Origin: Gnetum montanum
Taxonomy: Eukaryota > Streptophyta > Gnetopsida > Gnetales > Gnetaceae
Length of the DNA: 64,000 nucleotides
Assembly (NCBI GenBank): GCA_015680685.1
Contig: MNCI01009116.1
Coordinates: 108,444 to 172,443, forward strand
Direction: 5' to 3'
Part shown: in pieces, positions 21,675 through 31,440 of the stretch
Layout of the letters: the number at the start of each line of letters is the position of its first letter
Position numbering within the stretch: position 1 is the first letter of the stretch
Notes under the pieces: model-generated
Told to the model about the DNA's origin: nothing
Seen by the model: only the letters and a program-made list of their open reading frames with translations
Database searches by the model: none
Made by a program: the position numbers and the translations under genes

Positions 21675-22560
21675 TGATGCATCATGTTTTCCCTAGCTTC
21701 GATATTGGATATGTGATATTGGATCCCTGATATCAAGTACGTGATATCAGATCTCAAAATGCGATGTTGGATATCTGATATCACGGGGTGTGTGTTGGCT
21801 TATAAATATAGCACTTAGGCACATGGTTTAAGAATAAGTTTTTGTCATAGCGTAGCAGAGCCCTTGTAGTTTCTTTTCTCTAGAGTTAGAATATTTTCCA
21901 AAGTGCCCACAGCAAGAGTCATTGAGTGTACGGATCTTTATTCGAGCACTATTGTACCTAAGCATGGCAGTGTGTGCAGCAATAAAGACAAGCTTTCTAA
22001 TCAAACCTTGTAGCACCTTGGCTAGCTTAAATATTTCATTCATGCATTTAATGTTTTTGTGCAATTCCATGTAATATCTCCAAGTAATTAAGTTAAAGTA
22101 AGCTAATTCGATTAAATAGAAATTAATTAAGCACATAAGTACGACTAGTTCGACCATGCACATGATGCTTGGTAATCCCAGCAATGCTTAACATTTGGTA
22201 ACCCAACAACATCATACGTGTTCAAGATGTGCACGAAAAGTGGGACCAGATGCTTATGTTAGTATAGTTAGTTATTAATTAGGAATTAGATTAATTAAAG
22301 TGATTCATAAATTAAGTTTCAACTTCTTGTTAACTATAGAGAAATAAAACATAAAACAATAAAAATCATGTGCCTCAATTACACTTAACTATACAATTAA
22401 GATCTTCAAGTGTAGTTGAGAAGACAACGATAGTCACAATTCGATTCCACGTCCTAAAACTAGTGTACTTATGAACTTAAGGTTTGCAGAATTCAATCGG
22501 ATCATGGGTAAATGCTTGTAATTCGTATGGTTGGGTGTAGGGCTACCTCATTGCTCATCA
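21675..22560 (+). repeat. LTR2 (886 bp), shared by H1 (as 3' LTR) and H2 (as 5' LTR)
   Basis: It starts TGATGCATC after a polypurine tract and ends CTCATCA before a primer site, so it has internal sequence of the same family on both sides. U3 has ATATTGGAT/GATATC units (21700-21782); TATAAATA is at 21801-21808. Such sharing is expected after unequal recombination between LTRs of two copies. Confidence 0.9.
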
Positions 22561-22561
22561 T

Positions 22562-22578
22562 TGGCATTATTCCCAAGA
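22562..22578 (+). other. Primer-binding site of H2 (degraded tRNA-Asp type)
   Basis: TGGCATTATTCCCAAGA lies 1 bp after LTR2, a weak match to TGGCGCCGTTGCCGGGG in the right place. Confidence 0.65.
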
Positions 22579-22721
22579 ACTTGTAGTTGTTACATGCGCT
22601 CTCTAGGACTTAGTGAAAAATTATTCAAGATCATTAGAATGAACCCTAAAGTCATATCATACGTTGAAATTACTACAACAATTGTAAGATGCACACTACA
22701 TATCTTATTTTCTAACATAAT

Positions 22722-22807
22722 ATGTCTTCTTCTCTCAGGAGTGATTCTTCACCCAAGTCTAATGAAGTAAATCAGCAAGTGTCTGATGAGCCAGACAAAA
22801 TTCAATG
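22722..22807 (+). pseudogene. gag: H2 gag, N-terminal piece
   Basis: The ATG opens Met-Ser-Ser-Ser like the gag starts of H3 (46536) and N (36991), about 140 bp after the primer site. After about 28 codons it is cut at the CAATG duplication. Confidence 0.65.
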
Positions 22808-24194
22808 TTGGATACGTTTAAAATTTATCTTTCTTTCATTGTAGAGAAGTCACCTTGTCTGTGACTAACCCGCAAGTCATGTCCATGGAGGAACAATTCC
22901 AAAGTCAAAAGATNATGATTGACCCGCAAGTCATGTCCATGGAGGAACAATTCCAAAGTCAAAAGATCATCAAGATAACAAATAATTAGAATTGAATCCA
23001 ATTAAATTCCACACTTATGACTATCATTCATAAGTACAATCATAAATTTTCATCCTAACTTCTAATATTAAGTTTATGAATGAAAATGAATAATTAAATC
23101 AAATTGAAATATAAATAATAATTCAAGATCACAAGGGAGACCTTACTTGATTTGCAATTCTACCTTGTTTTCACAATGTGGTAACTCTGATAGCTGATTG
23201 ATGGGCTTCAAGAATTTCTACAAGGCTTAACAAATCCTCAACATAAATCACAAGAATAATTGATCTCAATTTGATGTGGAATTCACTCAGGTATCAATTC
23301 TTTCTCTTTCCTATTCTCTATTCTCCTTTTCAAGGAAAATGAAAATAATAATAATAATAATAATTGTCCTTCTCACGATGTGGGATGTATTATTTATACT
23401 CCTAGATGTTTAAAAATAATCAAATTAATCATGGTTCAATAGGATACCTATCCATGATTATAGAGGTAAATACTAATGTTAACATTTCTATTTACAAAAT
23501 TAAATTTTGTACGTAATCTTTTAGTTAATGGGGGAGAGAGACAGCAACGACAACATCAGAGTTGTGGTTTTCATTTATCATGATACTTTCTAGCCTCTAA
23601 ATCTCCTGCATAGGCACCAGTTGCTAGTGCTGATGCTGATGTGGACTGATGCCTACTACCCTTACCGCTGCCTCATTGCTACTGTCATTGCTGTTGTGCA
23701 CTTGCCATCGTCACTACCTCGCACGCACTACCACCTTCGCCACTACTTGCCACTACCGCCAACACCCCTATTGCGAGTGTGGCTGCATGTAACACATGGA
23801 TGGGTTTGTTGCCCTAATTTTTTATATACAATGTTTTCATAATGTTTACATATGTATACAAATATAATAACTATATATAATATTTATATAAGATATATAT
23901 ATATATATGTGTGTGTGTGTGTAATATAATATTGTTTATAATTNACCACATAATGTTTTTATAAAATAAATCAGATTAGTTAAGCTAAAATTATAGTAAA
24001 CTAGACTGCATCAATTTACTAGTACTAATAAACTAATAATAATAAATTAATAATAAGCTTAATATTTATCATTATAATAACTAAATTAACATTAATTAAA
24101 CCCTAATAACAATGAATTATATAAAATTAACTAAAATGTATCCCTTCCTTTATTATAGGTACTTATTTAAAATTGATCCAATTTTGGGGTTTAA
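22808..24194. mobile_element. 1.39 kb insertion of unknown type inside H2 gag
   Basis: It is bounded by CAATG at 22803-22807 and 24195-24199, a likely 5-bp target duplication. The gag homology of H2 to H3 and N stops at the left edge and resumes on the right (ACAAAGTGGTATATGCTCATC). The ends read TTGGATACGTTTAAA and, on the other strand, TTAAACCCCAAAATTGGAT; TGTT...AACA can be drawn across the junctions, as for a Copia-type LTR, and minus-strand TATAAATAA occurs near 23391-23400, so a minus-oriented solo LTR is possible. It contains an (AAT)n run (23345-23365), a TA/TG microsatellite (23883-23925) and a GC-richer patch (23600-23820). No coding domain is recognised. Confidence 0.6.
22867..22967. 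repeat. 47-bp direct duplication around an N
   Basis: The phrase CCCGCAAGTCATGTCCATGG through AAAAGAT occurs at 22867-22913 and 22921-22967, identical except at its first bases, with an N at 22914 between. It looks more like an assembly joint than a biological repeat. Confidence 0.6.
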
Positions 24195-25376
24195 CAATGC
24201 CTCAACACTACAAAGTGGTATATGCTCATCCTGATGAGCATGTACCTAATTTCACCTTTGTCCTACACCAAGATGAATTACTGCAGTTGCGCAACATGGA
24301 GGGCAGCATTGTTTCCCCATCTGATTGATCTGTTCTTGCGATGCTCCAAAAAACTCTTATGCGATTAGGTCTCTAAGGACTTCATGTTGAGTACGTTGTG
24401 TAGGATAGTGACTCCAAGGATTATCATCCCACTGATGCACAATGTCTAAGGGATCGACAACTAGAGTAGCATTACAAATCTGTGAAAAGGAGAAGTGTTT
24501 CAATGATTCTGCATTCATGATGTACCAAAAAGATGATGAAGAACCCTTCTTTGGAGATCTTCCATTCAGAGAAACTCCTCTCTTTAACTTTAGTTAAGGA
24601 GGTTAAAACCAGAACCTACAATCCACAATCCACAATCTTGGTTTTGGCAAGAAGAGATCTAACGACAAAGGGGGACCCAAGAAGGTGAGTCAAGACAGGG
24701 ATGTGGATAAGAAGCATGATCGCGATTATGGCTACGATCATTGAAGAGGGCATGGTAGGCAGCATGATGGTGCTAGTCCTCCTTCCTCTTCACCTTCATC
24801 ATCATCTTCCTCTTTTAGCTCTAAATGCATCCATAGGGGTTACAATCATGATGGAGGTGATCGATGGGACCAAGATGACCATTGGGACCATTAGGCAAGT
24901 TAAGACTCGAGGCATAGGCATTCAAGAGAGATCCATTACCATGAATAAAAGAGTAGTAGAGGACATTATTGGCATGAGAATCATGGCCTCAATAAGCCTT
25001 TTCTTACTACCCAGAGTATGCTAAACATTGTAGAGGTAGTGAGGATTCCCATAAGGCACCTAAAGGATAGTCAGATCAAGAGGTTAGACATGAACAATAT
25101 TCCTCGGTTTGAAGGAGGATATAAGTTAGATCCATAGAACCATCTTCAAGCTTTCCATGATGCATGTGCCTTGCAAAATATAGAAAATGATTGGTAAAAG
25201 CTTAAGTTGTTTTCTAGGACACTCATTAAAGAAGTAGAATGCTGGTACCAATCCTTAGAACTAGAATCCATTAGATAGTGGAGTACAATGCTCAAACTAT
25301 TCAACAAAAAATATTAGATGTACTCCCGAGTGTCCAACTTGAGGAGGTAGATCCAAGGATGAAAATAAGGACACAT
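24195..25376 (+). pseudogene. gag: H2 gag, middle piece
   Basis: It contains the gag core landmarks: a phrase for Phe-Glu-Gly-Gly-Tyr near 25110 and the segment for Leu-Gln-Ala-Phe-His-Asp near 25145, matching H3 near 47440-47490. Many stops are present. It ends at the CACAT duplication of N and continues at 38128. Confidence 0.7.
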
Positions 25377-26269
25377 TGATGAGCGGTGAGGTACCCCTCT
25401 ACCCAACCATACAAATCACAAAGCGTTCATGTGTGATTTGGTCAAATTTCTTGGACTTTATAGTTTCTGGTGCACTAGTCTTCGAGGCAATGAATCTTGC
25501 CCTAAGGTTGTTCATTGTCTTCTCGATTACACTTGTGAAGTACAAAGGTATGGTTAAGTGAAATTGAGGCATATGATTTTTATCATTTTATATTTTATGT
25601 TCTTTGGTGCTTTGAAGAGAGAGATAAAGTAATTTAATGACTAATCTAAATTAACTAACTAACTAATCTCTAAATGATCCTAACATAAGCATTTGACCCC
25701 ACTTTCCATACACATCCTGAACCCACATATTCACCGTTGGGTTACTAAGCGCTACACTACTAGGTGTACTAAGCAATAATGTTGCTGGGATTACTAAGCA
25801 AATACATGTTACATTCAAAGTGGTCGTACTTATGTCATTAATCTATTTAGCTTATCTCACTTAATTACATCATTAGCTTATTTATTGGAAAACATTGAAT
25901 AAATAATTGAAAACATTTAATGCATGAATAAATATCTAAACTATCTAGAATGTTGCAAGGTTTATCAAGAAACTCATCTTTATTGCCACACATACTGTCA
26001 TGATCAGGTACAACAGTGCTTGAATAAAGATCCATACACTCAATGACTCCTGTTAAGGGCACTTGAGAGAAATATTCTAACTTTCAAATGTAAAAACTGC
26101 AATAGTTTGGCTACTATTGTCAATCTAATGCCATAAATGCAACTGGTGAGCATGTATTTATAGCCCAACACAAACCCCTTGCATCAACGAGGCCTAGTCG
26201 ACAAGGCCCAGTTGATGCAAGAGATTGCATTGATGGGGCCCAATTGATGCAACAAACCATATTTCATCA
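25377..26269 (-). repeat. 3' LTR of N (893 bp)
   Basis: Plus strand TGATGAGCGG to ATTTCATCA. The minus-strand U3 begins after the polypurine tract and has TTGCATCAAC, GTCGACTAGGCC and GGGCCCCATCAATG units (26180-26250), then TATAAATA (TATTTATA at 26155-26162). Confidence 0.95.
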
Positions 26270-26278
26270 TACCCCCAC
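26270..26278 (-). other. Polypurine tract of N
   Basis: The minus strand reads GTGGGGGTA directly before the TGATGA of the 3' LTR. Confidence 0.9.
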
Positions 26279-26482
26279 AATTGAATGAAAAATTGTCTTG
26301 AAGTTCTTTACAAAATTGGGAAGGTATGCGATTATTGATTGACTTTTGACATAACAAAACAAGACAAAATAGACATAACAAAACTGACTGCCCAATGTAC
26401 GAATCAATCACATTACAAAATTATGCATGGTACAAAAGTTGGACCAACAGATCCTCTGATGGCATGAAGAAAAAAGAGAAGA

Positions 26483-29323
26483 TCACACAGTCCCAGGCAA
26501 TGGAGGCTCTTGAGGCTCCGACAGACCTTCTCCACCTCCAGGCACGACCAGTGGCTAAGGTGGTTATGGCTGTTTCGCTGTTGCTATGAAATTTGGTGAA
26601 AGATTGAAAGCATCCAACAACACTTTCATCTTCTTGTCTTTACTCTTGGGATCATTCATAATTCATGCAACTTCATCGATGTGGGTTGGAATTGGAATAT
26701 CCCAAGGACAAGGCAATATTGGAAGTAGCTCCTTTATGTTGACGAACAAGGCTACGAATTATTTGTGCTCAATGTTGAATGCTCAAATTGTGTCTTGTAG
26801 TGCCTAGTAATCATTCATTCTTTTGGCTAGATTCTTGGTTATTAATCTTTGATCTGTGAATTCTACCTTGAGAACCTTGTGTTTGGCATTTACCACTGCA
26901 AGATTTTGCTTGGTGTCTTTATAGTTCTTGAACTTGACCTCATACAATAAGTACGAGTTGGCCACTTACTTCTCAAGCTTAGATTGTGACTGTCTGACAG
27001 TCAGCATTGCCAGGTTTGCATAGCGAAGATTGAATAGCTCCATGTACTCCATCATCTCTTCAATCTGGAAGTCCTTTATGTGTAGTTTTGCCTTGTTGTA
27101 GGCACTAATCCCATCGATGATGGGTTGCTACATTTCTCCACCTTGTTGGAGTAGCTTGAGGGCCTCATTAAACTTTGCCATTGCCAGTTGGATATGCTTT
27201 TCATTCACCTCCTTCTATAGGCCAACTTGGTCTCTGTAATGATTTTTAACTTTTTTGAATTTTAGAGCCTTGTTTTTCTAGGTGGCAAGCTCATTGGCTA
27301 ATTTCTAGCATAAGGTGTGGACCTCCTCAATGAAGAGATTACGATTCTTTGCTATTAATCTCTTTAATTCAACATTTACTTTCATGAGCTACTCCAGCTA
27401 TTGATGGATGAATTCTTCTAGCTATTGTTTTTGCACATCAACGTTTTGTAGGTAATGGTTCTCTATGGTTAAGATTTCATTTTCCTATGGTTTTTACATT
27501 AAGTTCCTCCATATTGAATGAATTTTAGCTTCTACTATGGACTAATTAAAGACTGCCATTACCATTTCTCCTTCAACCTACTTTAGCTATTCTTGAAGTT
27601 GTTGAAAAGATTCATCTTATATCAATGCGAGGTTGATAAGAGTAGGGTTAACAATTCGGACACACAATTCAACAACTTATATGATCAAGCATTGATTGTG
27701 TGCTTGTGCTATTTCAAGTTATCCTTTTAAGATGAGGCACTTGCCCTTTACCTTTAGCAGCTCCAACTAGGTTGTAGTGATGGTATCTAAAAAATCAGAG
27801 ATATCCAAAATTGGTTGCTTGGTTCCCACTAGTTGGTCTAGCAGTTCTTTATGCTAGGCTACACTCAATTTCTCATTGATTATCCTTGCGGATGTCTATA
27901 CATTTCCAAGTGCAAAAAAATCTAGTATAGAAACCATAGGTGCGTTTAATGCCTCAGTGACTTGATTAGCAATGATCTTTGTAGTTATCTCTTGCCCTTG
28001 GTGCTGCATCACCAATATAGTTGCCTTCTCACCCTCCTCCAAGTTGACTAAAAAGGAAGCGGCATTCCCAGAGATTTCTAGAAATAGCTAATGTTGAGAG
28101 AGAGACACCATCACCTCTCGGGCACTTGGATTTGACCTTGCAAGAAAATATGTTCATTGGGCAAACAACATTGATCCACCTCCCTTCATCTAGTTGATTG
28201 TACAAGCTACTTCTTTAAGGTGACTCATGGTTGATCTGTACATAGATGGGTCTCCACCACTAGTTCCTGCTTGCTACTCCCATTGTTGCAAGAGCTGCTC
28301 GCAAATTTTTTGCATGCACTCAACCATAGTGTGGGCCTCCAACAATTGCTCATTAGTAGGTGGTGGAGGTGGTGATTACTACTCCTCTTCTGTGATTGTG
28401 GCAGGTGTCTTAACCTTCATCATCTTGACCCACAAAGAATTAGAAGCATGCCTAAGTGTATCATTTGCGTAGTGGACTATTCCTACCCTTTTGCATAATT
28501 TTATGATCAAGCAAGGGAAGGGTAGGATTTTTCTTCCATGTTCATTCTCCTTGAAGCACTTTTCTATCTCTAGATAGATTAGTTGTGGAGAGTTTACTTG
28601 CGCATGCTCGGGAAGAGGAGGCTATCACCTTACTGGGCCTCATTATTGGATTGAGGTGGTAGGTTGCTATCTTAAAATAGACTCACTCCACCAGTGTGAC
28701 TATGCCAAACTCTTTGCAGTCAACCTTATAACACTACTGAGTCCACTCCTTCTTTGCTCTGGGATCAGCTTGTGTGGATAGCTATACCAATTGTGTTCTT
28801 GCATCAAGCAACCTATGGACCTGTTCAATGGCTTCTATAGAGTAGGACACTTGGTTATCTTTGATTTTCACGATGGCTCCTACTCTCTTGTTCTAGAAGA
28901 GATACGTTTCTCCCATGTTTCACTCCCCACTAGAAGTAATGATTGGCCACATGGGAGAGGCTTACAGTTGAGCTCCAACATCTTCAAGAGCCCATTCAAG
29001 GAACAACCCAAAGTTTAGCTCTTGGAGAATTGACCGTTGAACCTCACAGTTCCCAATTATGTTGAGGTAGGCCTATGTGAATGTGATTTTCAGTTTGGTA
29101 CAAGCCTTGGTGCTTCACCTCGTTGTGAGTGTTTAGATGTAGCTTCCTCCTTAGGAATCTCTTAGACAGATTCCACCTGGGCCTCATCTCTAAGAGGTCC
29201 CATTGCGTGGGTTGCCTCAGCCTATTCTTGACCACGTTCTTGTTGGCCTCTTCCTCCTTTGGGTTGTTTCTCCTGTGGTTATGATGGTCCTTCCTTCTGC
29301 GATCTCTTCGGTCTTCGTGCCAT
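26483..29323 (-). pseudogene. ORF3 of N (full length, one frame with many TAG stops)
   Basis: The ATG at 29323 opens a basic start (Met-Ala-Arg-Arg-Pro-Lys-Arg-Ser). A PF20167-like region follows, with Pro-Met-Trp-Pro-Ile near 28940, Gly-Glu-Thr-Tyr-Leu-Phe near 28890 and Phe-Pro-Cys-Leu-Ile-x-Lys-Leu-Cys near 28490-28525, then Val-Gly-Ile. The second half is Leu/Glu/Lys/Gln-rich coiled coil, and the tail is Pro/Gly/Glu-rich, ending at TGA (plus-strand TCA, 26483-26485). About 946 codons can be followed nearly in a single frame. Stops are mostly TAG, at positions where other copies have CAG or TGG (for example near 27130, Trp in H3 and E2). The base before the ATG gives ACAA, not ACAG. No signal peptide or transmembrane segment is evident. 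Its role is unknown. Confidence 0.7.
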
Positions 29324-31440
29324 TTGTAACCACACATAACAAGAAATTAGCAAATATTATGTAACTCAGAATGACTAGAATACCTTGTCTCCTAGGGAGG
29401 TTACAGTTGGCTAAGGTGTGATTATGGCTAGATGGATTAAGTATTTAATTATTAATTTAATCTTTGGTTTATCAAAGATGTTGGAAGGGTTAAATTCTCA
29501 AAAATTAATGATTTAATTGTATTTTATATCTTAACCCTTTGGGGGAGTTAGGAAAAGTTTCGAAAAATTATCATCAAAACCTTAAGGTTTGCTACCCCCA
29601 TAACTAAAAGCTTAGCTTTGATAACTATAGGATCAAAAAACAGGGTGATTCGGAAAAATGGTACGAGAGTTATAGGTTCGGTAAGGTTTTGGGCTCTAAA
29701 AATTGCAAAAACTCTTTGGGCATTATGGACCAAATGTGAAAAATTCAAAGTGTTTACTGGTATTTATACTATTTTTGCATTGCGTTGATGGGGCCTCGTC
29801 GACATGATCTACTTCGTCAATGGGGCCTCGTCGACGTAGCTGTTGACCACCATTGACCAAGTAAAAACTTGAAAATTACAAAGAGATTTTGAATGAAATT
29901 AGGGTCAAATGGAAGCCAAAACAGCCACAAACATGATGAAAATGTAAGAAGAGGGTTGAAGTCCTAAAAATTGAGATTAAGAAAAATTGAGAAAGAGTGC
30001 AGAGAATGAAAGTTCAAGAAGCACAGAATGGTTTACACAATGAAATATGTGAAAGATAGGAGTGTAGCAATGTCTAACGTCAGGGACTTAACTAATCAAA
30101 CTAAGAGATATGCAAGTGGGTCCTTCCCATGGCAAGCACATGCCCTTGTTGCCCTTACATAACCCCAACTAAGGAGTTTGTGGGCCCCATAGTTGATTAA
30201 CGGTCATAAAAAGTTAAGGACCAACCAAAAAGAATCTATCCAAGAATTCCAACACATTAGATTAAGACATTAAACATAACATAGAAACTAGCAATGAGGT
30301 GAGTTATGGCAACATAGATGGATGACTGAGAAAGTGAAATGGAATCTTGAATTGAGGTTGTAAGAAGTCCCTTGTGGAATATGTGTTTAAAATGACTTAA
30401 GAAGATCCATCCTTGGTCCAAACCAAAATCAACCTCTTTCAATGACTTCACATCGCCACTCCAAGACTGATCTATCCTCTCAAAACATAAGAGTGCTCCC
30501 ACAAAACAACCACGATTCCATAAAAAGAATAAAAGAGAAGTAGGAACTGAGAGAGGGGAGGCCTTAGTTAGAGGGGACCTTCAAGCATGGGTAACATGCC
30601 TTTCTAGTTTCATAACCAATGCTTGTAGCTTGTTTATTTATCTAAGGGGTTTGCTTTGAATTCCCATCACGTTTTTTTTTTGAAAACTTTTTGATAGGAA
30701 CCACACCATGAAAAGACTTTATTTAACTTCCTATTAGTGGTTAGAATGGAACGGTAAGAAGTTCATGAAAAACACCCCAAGCACTCAAGTAAGCAGAAGT
30801 GTATAGAGAGTATTGAGTCCCCTTGAAGTCACACCCTCTACAAAATTTTGAATCCTTCCCAATTCCGAAACTACTAAGTTCACCAATTAATTAAAAGTTT
30901 CTTTAATGGAAGGAACCTCAAACTCCTAGAACAAGAAAAACCATAGAGTTTATTGAATGAGTGGATAATGTGAAGTCACTGCCTATTCCATGAAAAATAA
31001 ACCATGTCATTGTCATCAAATAATAGAATTCAAAAATAAAAACTAGATATTGACAATCACAACATTAAGCACAAACCATCATTAGTAAATAGCAACAATG
31101 GCACTATGTCCCGTGGTAATAAAGCATAGTTATTAGTAGAAATAATGAAAAGTCACACTCAAACAAAGTAAAGTAAAATATATATATAAGAAAGTGTAAG
31201 CTAATCAAGAAAGGTAAAACATATTAACAATGTTGTAAAACAAAAAATTAAGAAAGTCTATAGAATGAAAAACCAAAGATAAAGGTAAAAATCAACAAAG
31301 CGTAAAACAAAAAGGTGAAAGACTGAGGAGCCATGTGGATGGTTAGCATGGATGACCATCTCCCCCACGATTGTGTTAAAAGAAGAAGATATGAAAAATG
31401 GAGTGTGGTTGTCTATCTATTGAGGTGGTAGTTGCAGTGG
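29324..31440 (-). other. Post-pol spacer of N
   Basis: The minus strand starts with T-rich sequence after the pol end and carries the family landmarks: inverted GTGACTTCAAGGGGACT near 30815-30835, AGAAAGGCATGTTACCCATG near 30590-30610, and GGACCCACTTGCATA near 30110-30125. A frame at 30257-30502 is one of several antisense-free chance frames. The block 29761-29840 is listed separately. Confidence 0.8.
29761..29840 (-). promoter_or_regulatory. Putative internal promoter of N ORF3
   Basis: On the minus strand ACGTCGACGAGGCCCCATTG and GTCGACGAGGCCCCATCAAC are followed about 20 bp later by TATAAATA (plus TATTTATA 29761-29768), about 440 bp before the ORF3 ATG. N's own U3 has GTCGACTAGGCC, GGGCCCCATCAATGC and TTGCATCAAC units, then TATAAATA. 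The shared words and order make this the clearest U3-like internal block in the window. Promoter activity is inferred. Confidence 0.6.

Noticed and set aside
21828-22184. 118-codon minus-strand frame, with relative at 44969-45244
   Set aside because: It lies antisense within LTR2 and the H2 3' LTR; the pair is explained by LTR homology.
23621-23842. 73-codon plus-strand frame in the GC-richer part of the 1.39 kb insertion
   Set aside because: Composition is low-complexity His/Leu/Pro/Tyr, no domain is recognised, and it has no partner elsewhere in the window.
23883-23925. TA/TG microsatellite as a regulatory site
   Set aside because: Simple-sequence DNA with no supporting context.
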